A DNA stretch of 29,956 bases, from positions 1 through 29,956 of the forward strand of contig DAMH01000002.1 of assembly GCA_002499585.1 (NCBI GenBank), read 5' to 3'. How positions within the stretch are numbered: the stretch's first letter is position 1; each line of letters starts with the position of its first letter. The notes beneath the pieces are model-generated. The model saw only the letters and a list, made by a program, of their open reading frames with translations. It had not been told where the DNA came from and ran no database searches. Both the position numbers and the translations under genes were made by a program. The stretch is from Euryarchaeota archaeon UBA552. GTDB taxonomy: Archaea > Thermoplasmatota > Poseidoniia > Poseidoniales > Thalassarchaeaceae. Below are positions 1 through 8,646 of the stretch, piece after piece.

Positions 1-291
1 ATCAATAACTTAGGCTTCAGTACAGGATTAACACTTCAAATTGCCAACGGCAAGGCATGGATTCACTTTTTGATCCTAATGACGACATTCGGAGGGGTAT
101 TTGGCAGTGGTTTTGTAGCGAAGTCCGCGTTAGTATTCATGAATCTGTTGTTTGGTTTACCTGCTGTGATTGCCTGGGCCTATTTTGGACACAATCTGAG
201 TCAGACATTCAACTCAGACAGGTCTGGTAGAGTTCTGAATGGGATGTTCGGTGCAGGGTTGGTTGCAGTAGCAGTCTGGATTATTACATAA
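1..291 (+). CDS. LysE/RhtB-family exporter, C-terminal fragment
   Basis: This reading frame is open from the first base of the window, so the gene begins upstream and only about 96 C-terminal residues are seen. It is hydrophobic, with a segment reading GLTLQIANGKAW followed by a membrane helix. That resembles the NPK(A/T)W region after which the C-terminal helices of LysE/RhtB amino-acid exporters follow. Three membrane helices can be made out: residues about 18-40, 44-60 and 78-95. Members of the family export amino acids such as lysine, threonine or homoserine across the cytoplasmic membrane. The substrate here cannot be told. The stop codon at 289-291 lies 12 bp from the stop of the convergent gene. 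The family call is moderately sure; the methionine at position 70 is internal and is not the start. Confidence 0.65.
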   Translation: MNNLGFSTGLTLQIANGKAWIHFLILMTTFGGVFGSGFVAKSALVFMNLLFGLPAVIAWAYFGHNLSQTFNSDRSGRVLNGMFGAGLVAVAVWIIT

Positions 292-303
292 CTGTAAATG
301 AGA

Positions 304-2013
304 CTAACTTATGACTACGCCACATGCTGATGCCAGACTCCTCATCGCCTCCTCGTAGGCTGCCGGAGAGCCGCCTTGATCGTTGAGGAGTAGCATGCCC
401 TCCTCATAGAGTGTAGATAGGTAAGGAACCCAATCACCTCCCTTGTCCCTGCTTTCCTTATCGAATCTCCATGCGTCTGATTCTGTTTTGTTGTGAACAA
501 CCAGCCAAGCCCACCCCATTGCCTGTTGCAAACCCCTCTGTTTGGATGTCATCGAAACTGTAGAGGATACTCCAGAACGAAACGAATCACGTATCAGCCC
601 ATCTGCGAATGACAAGATGTCAGGTAGGACGTCGCGGTCCCAAGGAAGCAATTTCAACCGATCGTCAATACTGCGATTGTCCTTCAACTCTTTCAGGAAA
701 GCAGCGAAGCCCTGCTTCCTCTTGGTTTGCCTCATGTGCGTGGCCAGAGCCTCTTCACCCTCCAAGCCGAACATGTCAGCGAGCAGTGTGAGGCCATATT
801 CTTGCCAAAGTGTGACAAGGACCGGGTGGCAAGACGCCTCATCGACACGAATTACCGGATATTCGATTTCTTCGAATGTACCATCATCCTTTACATGGAT
901 TCCAGCCTTCAACTCCTCAAGTATGATGTTCAGCGCACTGCGTTCGAGCTCTGTGCCTTCCAGACTATTCAGGAAACCGTCCCGGTCGTCCGTGGAAAAC
1001 CAAATGTTCCTGCTCAGGTGACCGGTGGAAATTGATGAGAGTATCCCCTTCCTACATACTTCTGCTATCGCGCCATCTGGTATTCTTGACGACATCCACT
1101 CGATTAGTGCTAGTTGCACCTCTTCAAGCCCCTCTTCGGGCAGAGGCTGATCTTCGGGCCATCCCCGAGGCTTCCATATCCATTCAGCCTTGGAGACAGC
1201 CGGAATTCTCGGCGGTAGCATTCCCAGCGCAATTGATGGAATGAACGCGCTATCCTTCTGACTGAGGTCTTCGGAGGCGATACCAACTCTCGTACCATCC
1301 CCAAAAGCCATCCTCAGCCACCCATTTTCTGTGGGTTGACCTGATGTGAGTGAATCGCTGTCAAGCGACTTACTGTGGAACTCTCCCCCCTCTTCTTTTA
1401 ATTCCAATGTGGACGATCGTAATGACCACTCTACCCACCTCTTTGGAGGTGATGCCACCGTGCCGGTATACTCGAATCCACCTTCCCATGAGAAGAAGTA
1501 GTGACCTGCCTTGGCGTGCTCATCCCAAAGGAGCAGCCTCAAACGGTGATTTGTATGATTTTGTATGGCTGCTTGATGCCCCTGTTTACCATTTCCTCTT
1601 CTGAGGTAGCTCGCGTTGCCGAACAATTGATTTTTGAAGACTGAAACAGTTGTCCAATCTTCCTCAGAGGCAGCTAACAGGGAACCCGCCAGAGCTCTAG
1701 ATACCGAGTCTCCGCGCCTCTTCACCATTTTTTTTGCCAACCATTTCTTGTTGTGCCTTTTTGCGGACACTGCGTCTATCGACCTGAGTGTAAACGCCAT
1801 GGGATCTCTCCACGGTCTGCCTAGTTCCGCATTGATTTTTGGCAGTATAACCTCGGGATCCGCCAGAAGAGACTCAAGATTCCTCTCCAGCCGTTTTTGT
1901 ATCTCCCTCGACGCCTGCTTGATTCCGCGAACTCTCACCTTCTGTTTTTTGTTCCTGTCTCCCGGGAACCTAACCTGAGCTGGAGGGCGCGCCATGGCTT
2001 CCGGAGATATCAC
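304..2013 (-). CDS. Unrecognised 569-aa protein downstream of diphthine synthase
   Basis: I do not recognise this protein. It is soluble, with no signal peptide or membrane segment. The first ~110 residues are strongly basic, with several Lys/Arg clusters that suggest nucleic-acid or ribosome contact. The middle part (about 140-260) is rich in aromatic residues and looks beta-like. The C-terminal half is helical, Trp-rich and mildly acidic. A second in-frame ATG six codons in (1995) is an equally good start. The gene lies 37 bp downstream of diphthine synthase on the same strand, so the two are probably co-transcribed. Adjacency to dph5 and trm5 hints at a translation-related role, but that is inference from position only. 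It may be restricted to this lineage. Confidence 0.7.
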   Translation of the reverse strand: MISPEAMARPPAQVRFPGDRNKKQKVRVRGIKQASREIQKRLERNLESLLADPEVILPKINAELGRPWRDPMAFTLRSIDAVSAKRHNKKWLAKKMVKRRGDSVSRALAGSLLAASEEDWTTVSVFKNQLFGNASYLRRGNGKQGHQAAIQNHTNHRLRLLLWDEHAKAGHYFFSWEGGFEYTGTVASPPKRWVEWSLRSSTLELKEEGGEFHSKSLDSDSLTSGQPTENGWLRMAFGDGTRVGIASEDLSQKDSAFIPSIALGMLPPRIPAVSKAEWIWKPRGWPEDQPLPEEGLEEVQLALIEWMSSRIPDGAIAEVCRKGILSSISTGHLSRNIWFSTDDRDGFLNSLEGTELERSALNIILEELKAGIHVKDDGTFEEIEYPVIRVDEASCHPVLVTLWQEYGLTLLADMFGLEGEEALATHMRQTKRKQGFAAFLKELKDNRSIDDRLKLLPWDRDVLPDILSFADGLIRDSFRSGVSSTVSMTSKQRGLQQAMGWAWLVVHNKTESDAWRFDKESRDKGGDWVPYLSTLYEEGMLLLNDQGGSPAAYEEAMRSLASACGVVIS

Positions 2014-2050
2014 TTGGCCTTGATTCCGTCGGGTTGGTGTCAGGACATTC

Positions 2051-2869
2051 TCAGATCTTTATTCGTTTGAAATACGCCTCTTCCAGAGGGTCCATGATAG
2101 CTGGCAATACCAAAGAATGAATTCGACCTCTCTTCAGTTTGGATATATCTTCGAGGCTTCCGGAAACGATAGATTGGCTCGAGCAACCTAGATCAGTCAT
2201 TAGGATCGCATCTAAATCTAAGATTGACTCATCCAACCCCTGCTGCGAACCTTTGCTCATTGCTTCCTTCTCTTCCATCATCAGAAGGATATCCAAGGCC
2301 TGAGAAGGATCCATAGGCTGGGGCCGGTCAACCCCCATGCCAGTCGGATCCAGATCCAATAACAACAATGTGTGAAGATTCTGGGACCTGTTTAGCTTTA
2401 TTTTTACCAACGGGGATGTGGGCAAATAATCTCGATAGGGGTAAGGTAGCGTAACCTGCCTCCCGAACCTGTAGGATTGCAGGCCACTGTATGAAACTGC
2501 TAGGCTGACCGCAGATATACCAGGGATGATCTTGGTTTTCACGCCCGCCTCGCTGGCGCGTAAAACCAGATCGACATGCGTAGTGGCTTGCATAGGATCG
2601 CCAACTACCATCAAAGCTACGACCGAGTCACCTGCCAATTCCAAGATATCGTTAGGATTCTCCACCTCAGTCCTCATCAGTCTCGACCAAGGCCCAACCA
2701 GCTCTTCCAAACGAGCCTCCTGATCCGGTGGCATAGTCGCGGTATACCCCTCTAGAAATCTATGATCCGACATTTTGGCCGCTTCAATCGCTTGCACAGA
2801 CATTAGATCGAGATCTCCGGGTCCCAAGCCTATGAGCAATATGCCGGCATCTGCCACTTGCGCGTCCAT
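2051..2869 (-). CDS. dph5: Diphthine synthase (diphthamide biosynthesis methyltransferase)
   Basis: The product is a tetrapyrrole-methylase-fold SAM methyltransferase that methylates the modified histidine of elongation factor 2 during diphthamide synthesis. It begins with the family's N-terminal glycine-rich motif LIGLGPGD. Further motifs follow: a phenylalanine-leucine-glutamate-glycine-tyrosine element (FLEGYT), the VVGDPMQATTH loop and the IIPGISAVS segment with the SYRFGRQVTLPYPY region typical of Dph5. I chose the start at 2869, giving 272 residues, close to the family's usual ~265. The reading frame extends to 2968, but that would add 33 unconserved residues and overlap the divergent trm5 start. 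Downstream is the unrecognised 569-aa gene. Archaeal/eukaryotic EF2 specificity makes this a strong domain marker. Confidence 0.93.
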   Translation of the reverse strand: MDAQVADAGILLIGLGPGDLDLMSVQAIEAAKMSDHRFLEGYTATMPPDQEARLEELVGPWSRLMRTEVENPNDILELAGDSVVALMVVGDPMQATTHVDLVLRASEAGVKTKIIPGISAVSLAVSYSGLQSYRFGRQVTLPYPYRDYLPTSPLVKIKLNRSQNLHTLLLLDLDPTGMGVDRPQPMDPSQALDILLMMEEKEAMSKGSQQGLDESILDLDAILMTDLGCSSQSIVSGSLEDISKLKRGRIHSLVLPAIMDPLEEAYFKRIKI

Positions 2870-2956
2870 GAACGATCCAACAAACACCCTGTCAAAAAAT
2901 GGCTCGTCATTTTCTTCTACCGTCACCGTGAAGCATGTTGACCGCCTCCCTGAACC

Positions 2957-4114
2957 ATGAACCCGCACCTGCGTGTCTCAAACTCTGATGTCCAGTACGT
3001 CATAGACATCCTCATTTCTGAGGGATGGCTAAGTAACAATCTGCGAATTCATGAATCCGAAAACCATGACTTCAGACTAATCCCCCTTGGTCCCATGTGC
3101 CCTGCAAAACTTCCACCTCCGTTAGATAATTATCCGATTTCCATGAAAGAGGGGGTGCCGGACAGCCGGAAACGTCCCGACTGGTCGACAATCCTTCGCG
3201 GAAAAATAGGAACAGATGTACTGTCAAAATACGAGCCTTTTTGGCCGAAATCTCACGAAATTATTGGAGATATTATGATTTTGAAAATCGAGGCGGAGGT
3301 CAGACAATTTAGAGAAGAGATATCAGAGTCAATGTTGTTAGCCCATCCAAAATTGCGAGTCGTACTAGAAGACAGGGGTGTAATGGGCACCTACAGAATA
3401 CGAGATACCTTGCCACTAGCAGTGAGGTCTGGACGTGATTTGCTTCTTGGAACGAAAATAAATGAGGTCCGATCAAAAGTCGATGTAAAGGAATCTGGCT
3501 GCATAATAACCTGCGACCCGGTAACCGCTTACTACTCCTCTAGATTGCAAACAGAGCGTATACATACTGCTGATGAAGCTGAAGAGTTGAGGGATCAAAT
3601 CGGTAATTCCATCAATGTCGCTGATCCCTTTTGCGGGGTGGGACCGGCTTTGGCCCACCTTGTCAATCGACCCGGCTTGGTAAATTCGCTCTTGGCTAGC
3701 GACCTCAACCCAAATGCTGTGAAGCTTCTGAATGAGAACTTGTCAAGATGGACAAAAAAGAAAATCGATCCAGAGGTCACAGCTTTTACGAAATGGGATG
3801 GGAATTTGTGGTCCGGAGTTGAGGATGCAAATAATCTCCCCCTCAAAAAAGACCTACGAGGAATTTGGAATCTGTTGATTATAAATCTGCCACACTCCTT
3901 CACCACCTGTCTTGCCCCCCTCCTTCCGTTAATGGACTTCGAAAAACCCTCACTCATAAGAGGCAGACTGGTCTGTAAGTCCGATGACTTGGAAAATATC
4001 AGGTCCAGCATTTCTGACTTATTACCAGCGTATTCAGATGTGAAAATCAATCCTAGGAACGACTACAGCCCCAGCGTCAAGCTTTGCTCTGTGACAATTC
4101 GAACATCAGGCTGA
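2957..4114 (+). CDS. trm5: tRNA (guanine37-N1)-methyltransferase, Trm5 family
   Basis: The protein (385 aa) is a class I SAM methyltransferase expected to methylate N1 of G37 next to the anticodon, which prevents +1 frameshifting. Visible motifs in order are HEIIGDIMILKI (about 100-111), typical of the Trm5/Tyw2 family, a YYSSRLQTER segment (192-201, usually FSPRLxTER), the SAM-binding loop VADPFCGVGPA (221-231), the acidic-asparagine motif ASDLNPNAV (247-255), and NLPHS (310-314), the catalytic-site NLP element that marks Trm5 rather than Taw2. It is divergent from dph5, with 87 bp between starts. Trm5 and the wybutosine enzyme Taw2/Taw22 are close relatives, so the exact subfamily needs a tree. 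The start is the first ATG in frame. Confidence 0.88.
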   Translation: MNPHLRVSNSDVQYVIDILISEGWLSNNLRIHESENHDFRLIPLGPMCPAKLPPPLDNYPISMKEGVPDSRKRPDWSTILRGKIGTDVLSKYEPFWPKSHEIIGDIMILKIEAEVRQFREEISESMLLAHPKLRVVLEDRGVMGTYRIRDTLPLAVRSGRDLLLGTKINEVRSKVDVKESGCIITCDPVTAYYSSRLQTERIHTADEAEELRDQIGNSINVADPFCGVGPALAHLVNRPGLVNSLLASDLNPNAVKLLNENLSRWTKKKIDPEVTAFTKWDGNLWSGVEDANNLPLKKDLRGIWNLLIINLPHSFTTCLAPLLPLMDFEKPSLIRGRLVCKSDDLENIRSSISDLLPAYSDVKINPRNDYSPSVKLCSVTIRTSG

Positions 4115-4147
4115 CACTCCAACAGCCCCTTCGCAAGAAATAACATA

Positions 4148-5578
4148 ATGCAACGCCTCACGAGGGCCATGGGGAAACCGGATCGGAGTATGTTCCAGAG
4201 CAAAATGATAGACATACAGATTCCAATGCCTTGGTTCTATGCTCTGATGTTCTTCTTCATCATGATCGGTTATTCCGCCTTTCTGATTTTCGCTGTGCCT
4301 ATGCATGTATCTCAGTATGTATTTGATACGTATGATTATCCGGACGCAGATGGTATCTTCGCACTCTTCGCAGGTCAGCTGGTTTTATTCGGGCTATTGC
4401 TGGCCATTGGCCAGAAATCTGACACTACCATAAGAGAGAACATTCGGAGAATAAGGGAAGAAGCACCCCCGAGAGATGCGAGAATTCGTCTCGACGCAGG
4501 GGGGGTGGAATTGGAGAGCTTCTGGAGGGGTGCATATACCAGTAGACCCTCCTGCGACGATTTAGGTTGGGTTTTCGAGCCACCCGGCAGGGCAGAATGG
4601 ATGAGGGACAGCACTTCTTTCGAGCCGGACGTAAGTGGGATCATCCAAGAGCACCCATCTGTTGTTGGGACACCAACTCCTCCAGATTTTACAACTAACG
4701 GGATTATGTTGATCATGTCTGCTCTGCCGCTATTCGGCATAGGACTGACAGTCCCTTTTCTGACGAACTCGGACCCCAAGTCTGCCTTTCTCGTAATTCC
4801 GGCATTGTTTGCATTATTTGCTGCTGTCTCGCATCTAGGAAATGCATCTGGGAGGGCATCCATAACTCATGTAACTCAGAAAGTCAGATCCATAGCCGTC
4901 GGAGACGCTGAAGTGGTCGGGCAAGTAAGAGAGCTGGGAGAGATCCCGACAGTGGTGGTCGACAACGATCCGTCTAAAACAGCAGACGAATTGCCAGCTT
5001 GGAGATGGTTGTATGATGTGGAAATTGAAGAAACGTACACTGACTCTGAAGGGAACACGAAAACACGAAGATACTGGAGAACAATCGATTCGGATTCAGG
5101 GGATGTGTCTTTTATTGTGCATGACGGCACCGGGGGAATGGTCGTTGAAAGCGCCACTTTCAACCGGAAATCCTTCGGCCAGCCAATCATGACATGGACA
5201 TGTAGCCACGTCAGTTTCAGCCAGCTAAGAAACCTCACCCTCTGGAAGACACTCCGCACATACGGATCTGGTCAGGTGCTACGACACAGGTGGCGTTTGT
5301 GGGGAATATCTCTTGGGGATCCTTGCATGATCCACGGGCGTGCAAAGCAGATATCCACTGATAAGAGGGCAGTCTACGGCATATCAAGACAAGATCCCCC
5401 TTGCTCCAGGATTTGTATTGAGGGTGAGGATTCTCAGTCAATGAAGGCACGAATTTGGAGAGGAACCGAATTAACGAACCTCTCTCTCGTCGAATCCGCC
5501 TTTGAGACAACGGTTTTGCCGGTCGGAATGACTATTTTGGCTTCCACAATCAGTTTATTCCTGTACCTAGTGTCATGA
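4148..5578 (+). CDS. Multi-pass membrane protein with GIDE/MUL1-like domain
   Basis: The protein (476 aa) has five likely membrane segments at about 28-50, 70-88, 185-206, 213-231 and 457-475. Between the fourth and fifth lies a soluble region (about 255-400) resembling the GIDE domain of mitochondrial MUL1/MAPL-type membrane proteins: a tryptophan/tyrosine strand with an acidic VEIEETYTD segment, a RYWRTID strand, then FIVHDGTGG (322-330) and a later LWGISLGDPCMIHGRA segment (384-399). No RING finger follows, so ubiquitin ligase activity is not implied. The function in prokaryotes is unknown. An alternative ATG at 4169 lies about 27 nt after an AT-rich box (4138-4145) and may be the true leaderless start. 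It precedes the MMPL transporter by 37 bp. Confidence 0.75.
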   Translation: MQRLTRAMGKPDRSMFQSKMIDIQIPMPWFYALMFFFIMIGYSAFLIFAVPMHVSQYVFDTYDYPDADGIFALFAGQLVLFGLLLAIGQKSDTTIRENIRRIREEAPPRDARIRLDAGGVELESFWRGAYTSRPSCDDLGWVFEPPGRAEWMRDSTSFEPDVSGIIQEHPSVVGTPTPPDFTTNGIMLIMSALPLFGIGLTVPFLTNSDPKSAFLVIPALFALFAAVSHLGNASGRASITHVTQKVRSIAVGDAEVVGQVRELGEIPTVVVDNDPSKTADELPAWRWLYDVEIEETYTDSEGNTKTRRYWRTIDSDSGDVSFIVHDGTGGMVVESATFNRKSFGQPIMTWTCSHVSFSQLRNLTLWKTLRTYGSGQVLRHRWRLWGISLGDPCMIHGRAKQISTDKRAVYGISRQDPPCSRICIEGEDSQSMKARIWRGTELTNLSLVESAFETTVLPVGMTILASTISLFLYLVS

Positions 5579-5584
5579 CACTCG

Positions 5585-5591
5585 ATTATAT
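5585..5591 (+). promoter_or_regulatory. TATA-like box for the MMPL gene
   Basis: The sequence ATTATAT is centred 28 nt upstream of the ATG at 5616. In archaea transcription starts about 26 nt after the TATA box, so the mRNA would begin at or just before the start codon. The site lies in the short gap after the GIDE-like gene. Confidence 0.5.
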
Positions 5592-5615
5592 CCTCCTCCC
5601 GCTGAAGTTCTGCAC

Positions 5616-7823
5616 ATGGAGGGCTACCTCGCGGTTCTTGGTAGGCTAATTCACAGAAAAAGGGGCACAGTTACTGCAGTCGCATTAGCTTCCCTCGCTC
5701 TCTCTGGCTTGTTGATTTCAGGCGGCAATCAATTTGAAGACGGAAATCAGCCGCCATCGACCATCGAAGCAGGCAGAGCTCTTCAGTTAGTCAGTGAAGA
5801 ACTTCCTGTTACCTCGACAAACACCGTTACGTACATTTTCACCCACAACGAATGGCAATGGTCAGATGTTGAGTTCAAAGAGGCATTGAATAATTCCTTG
5901 ATCGGATTGAATGAAATTGGTTTGGAAGTCCTCAGTGTCTCGACTGCTTATGACGATCAGGAAAATCCATTACATCTGGCCCAACATGTCTCCAATGATG
6001 GGATGCGAACAGCTGTCTTCGTTCAATTCGGTGGGTCCGATGAAGATGTAGAGCATGCTTTGCACGATATCAAAAATAGCGTATCTTCTGACGTATTGGA
6101 GGTTTTGGTAACTGGTAGCCTCGTGGTGAGCAGCGACTTCGACAGGCTACTTGAACAGGACCAAATAAGAGCCGAGATCATAGGTCTGCCCCTGTCTTTC
6201 ATCATACTGTTATTCGTGTTCGGTACGCTCTCAGCAGCAGCCCTGCCGATGGCAATTGTGGCACTCATGCTCCCATTGGCCATCGGGCTCTCATTCTTCA
6301 TATCTGGTTATTTTTCCATGACTCAGTATTCAACGAGTATGATATCTCTGATAGGCATAGCCGTTTCTATTGACTACAGCCTCTTCATGATTAGTAGGTT
6401 TCGAGAAGAGCTGGAGGGCGGGTCCACGACTGAGGACGCAATCGCCACAATGATGCACACTGCAGGTCGGGCGATATTGTATTCAGGGGCAACCGTGGCT
6501 GTTGGACTCTGTAGCCTGTTCTACTTTACTGAAACGCACATGCCCTCGATGGGCATGGGCGCTTTCTTGGCGGTACTAGGCGCATTGATGTACTCACTCA
6601 CACTTCTTCCAGCTTTACTTTCATACCTGGGCCACAGAATAAACTCTCTCAAGGTACCGATACCCGGTGCTAATCGAAAAACTAGGTTTTGGGAAAAATT
6701 CTCAACCAAAGTGATGAAAAATCCAGTCAGGTGGCTCATCCCAGCGATGGCAGTCCTGCTATTGCTTGGATCCCCATTTCTCCATGTTCAGCTTACGGCC
6801 GGGGGTGTGGAAGCTCTCCCCCCGGATCTTGAGTCTCGACAGGCACTTGAGATACTGGAAGACGAGTTTCCGGCATTTACAGCCTCGGTCGTCCCGCTAG
6901 TCATAGTCTTCGACGGAAACCAAAATCCATTGTCGACTGTTTTGGCTGAAGACATGATGAGGGTTTGCACCGAAATACGAGGTATTGAGGGCGTGATATC
7001 TTTGAATCACCCTCTGTGTAGATCTGAACTCTACGAAATCGATTTTGTAGAATGGCCCGAAAGTGACAGGATGATCTGGGAAACTACGGTGACAGATAAC
7101 ATTGCTATGATTGACATAGCAACATCTTATCGAAGCGGCACAGACGAGGCTGAACAGCTGATTATTGACATACGATCCTTCACTCAGAATGCACCGCATG
7201 AAATTCTGGTCGGAGGCTGGTCTTCATTTGAAGTGGATATGAAGGACCACCTCTCCGAGCGAATTCCTTTCGTACTTACCTTCGTATTGTTATTGACAAT
7301 GGTTCTGGTCTGGATGCAAGTTAGGTCTGTGGTAGTGCCCGTTAAGGCGGTTCTGATGAATATCCTCTCTGTGTCAGCGTCTTTCGGTCTGATTGTTGTT
7401 GTTTTCCAGGACGGACTACTCGCTGAGACACTAAACTTCACACCACAGCCTTTGGATCTGATGGTACCGCCATTAGTATTCGGTATTGCTTTTGGCCTAT
7501 CTATGGATTACGAGGTCCTAATGCTCTCTAGAATTCATGAAGCCTGGGAGGAAACTGGAGACAATACAGCAGCAGTATCAACCGGTTTGCAGGCCTCAGG
7601 AAGCCTCATTACTGGCGCAGCGGCCATTATGATCGCCGTGTTTTCAGGCTTCATATTTGCAGACGTCATGATAATCAAATCAATAGGGTTCGCCCTTGCA
7701 GTTGCAGTTTTCGTAGACGCTACCATAGTAAGAGCAATAGTTGTCCCTTCTGCCATGCGTTTGATGGGCAAAGCCAATTGGTGGTCTCCATCATTTTCCA
7801 CAACAAAAGGTAGAGAAGAATGA
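5616..7823 (+). CDS. MMPL/RND-family membrane transporter
   Basis: The 735-aa product has the two-fold MMPL/RND layout: an N-terminal helix (about 16-36), an extracellular domain (40-185), a block of five or six helices (190-345), a second helix (about 370-390), a second extracellular domain (395-540) and a second helix block (545-720). Each helix block contains the family's Asp-Tyr signature followed by Ser-Arg: one near 250 (SIDYSLFMISR) and one near 625 (SMDYEVLMLSR). These acidic residues sit in the proton-relay helix of the family. MmpL-type proteins move lipids, hydrophobic metabolites or drugs; the substrate here is unknown. The length is typical for archaeal members. The start is supported by a TATA-like box 28 nt upstream. 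Confidence 0.9.
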   Translation: MEGYLAVLGRLIHRKRGTVTAVALASLALSGLLISGGNQFEDGNQPPSTIEAGRALQLVSEELPVTSTNTVTYIFTHNEWQWSDVEFKEALNNSLIGLNEIGLEVLSVSTAYDDQENPLHLAQHVSNDGMRTAVFVQFGGSDEDVEHALHDIKNSVSSDVLEVLVTGSLVVSSDFDRLLEQDQIRAEIIGLPLSFIILLFVFGTLSAAALPMAIVALMLPLAIGLSFFISGYFSMTQYSTSMISLIGIAVSIDYSLFMISRFREELEGGSTTEDAIATMMHTAGRAILYSGATVAVGLCSLFYFTETHMPSMGMGAFLAVLGALMYSLTLLPALLSYLGHRINSLKVPIPGANRKTRFWEKFSTKVMKNPVRWLIPAMAVLLLLGSPFLHVQLTAGGVEALPPDLESRQALEILEDEFPAFTASVVPLVIVFDGNQNPLSTVLAEDMMRVCTEIRGIEGVISLNHPLCRSELYEIDFVEWPESDRMIWETTVTDNIAMIDIATSYRSGTDEAEQLIIDIRSFTQNAPHEILVGGWSSFEVDMKDHLSERIPFVLTFVLLLTMVLVWMQVRSVVVPVKAVLMNILSVSASFGLIVVVFQDGLLAETLNFTPQPLDLMVPPLVFGIAFGLSMDYEVLMLSRIHEAWEETGDNTAAVSTGLQASGSLITGAAAIMIAVFSGFIFADVMIIKSIGFALAVAVFVDATIVRAIVVPSAMRLMGKANWWSPSFSTTKGREE

Positions 7824-7852
7824 CTTCACTGACGGGAAAAAATGAACCTAAG

Positions 7853-7885
7853 TGACATATAATGAACGTGTTAATAATTCAGGAG
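7853..7885 (+). promoter_or_regulatory. TATA-like box and AGGAG site before the 7893 gene
   Basis: CATATAA at 7856-7862 is a TATA-like element centred about 34 nt before the ATG at 7893. AGGAG at 7881-7885 is a Shine-Dalgarno match 7 nt before the ATG. The two readings conflict slightly, because transcription starting 26 nt after the box would begin inside the AGGAG. Either the box is misplaced or one of them is chance. Confidence 0.35.
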
Positions 7886-7892
7886 CCCGACA

Positions 7893-8534
7893 ATGAGATC
7901 TGTAATTGTGATTTTACTACTAGCTATGGCATCACCACTGGTGTCGGCTGATATGTATTCGATATATGGTGTCGTGAAATATCCAAACAACACAGCTGTC
8001 CAGTACGAGGATGTTTCAATACAGTGCGAGCCACATGCCTATGATTGCACAAAGTTCTCTGGCGAGGCTGTTATGACAAACTTTGGGGGCATATACAGGC
8101 TGGATCTCCCGTTTGAGGCTGGCGATGAGGGTGTAATGTTGATCATTGTAGTCAAGGGTGAACAATTTCACCACCAAATTTCGACTCAGAATGCCACGGA
8201 AGACGGCGGAGATTACCGCGCAGAATTCAACCTGACACTGGAACAGGAGCCTCCCCTTTCAGCTCTTTCAGCAGGGTTTGTCTGTGGTACAATATTCTTC
8301 ATTCTTGTATTCGCCAATGTCTTGGTCAGAACCGGAAAACAGTTGATGACCCCTGAAGGGCGCCAGAGATTTCAGGGCAGATCACCGATGCCTGTGACGA
8401 AGTGTCAGATATGCGGTGGGATTGTGAGGAGGCATCTACTCGTCAGGCATCTTATTGTAGAACACGACATTCCCCCGGACGATGCGGGCGCGCTTGCTGG
8501 ACTACAGTTTTCCGATGAACGACATGATCTTTAG
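7893..8534 (+). CDS. Signal-peptide, single-TM protein with cytoplasmic C2H2-like zinc finger
   Basis: The product is 213 aa. Residues 1-20 form a signal peptide. Residues 20-120 are an extracytoplasmic beta-rich domain with several N-x-S/T sites, beginning like a carboxypeptidase-regulatory/Ig-type fold and containing two cysteines (45 and 52). A membrane helix spans about 127-147. The C-terminal tail holds C171-x2-C174-x11-H186-x4-H191, an almost perfect C2H2 zinc finger spacing, with an extra His at 181. The topology places the finger in the cytoplasm. I do not recognise a family. The next gene encodes a site-2-protease-type peptidase, which suggests, as inference only, a membrane-tethered regulator released by proteolysis. 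Alternatively the finger may simply be a structural or protein-binding module. Confidence 0.75.
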   Translation: MRSVIVILLLAMASPLVSADMYSIYGVVKYPNNTAVQYEDVSIQCEPHAYDCTKFSGEAVMTNFGGIYRLDLPFEAGDEGVMLIIVVKGEQFHHQISTQNATEDGGDYRAEFNLTLEQEPPLSALSAGFVCGTIFFILVFANVLVRTGKQLMTPEGRQRFQGRSPMPVTKCQICGGIVRRHLLVRHLIVEHDIPPDDAGALAGLQFSDERHDL

Positions 8535-8646
8535 GCACATCACCCCAATCCTCACACATCACCCAAATTTCGAGAGTTTTCCTCTGTTTCATGCGTCCAA
8601 GTCTGGAACAATGATTTGAAACCGATCACCTCTCGACATATACCAC

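Noticed and set aside
542..1021. A 159-aa plus-strand frame
   Set aside because: Ser/Arg-rich low-quality sequence antisense to the 569-aa gene, without promoter or homology-like motifs.
2870..2968. N-terminal extension of diphthine synthase
   Set aside because: These 33 residues lack family conservation and would overlap the divergent trm5 start; the internal Met gives the usual family length.
8634..8643. CATATA as promoter for the S2P-type peptidase
   Set aside because: It lies only about 9 nt before the ATG, too close for an archaeal TATA box unless the start is downstream, where no start codon fits the expected spacing well.
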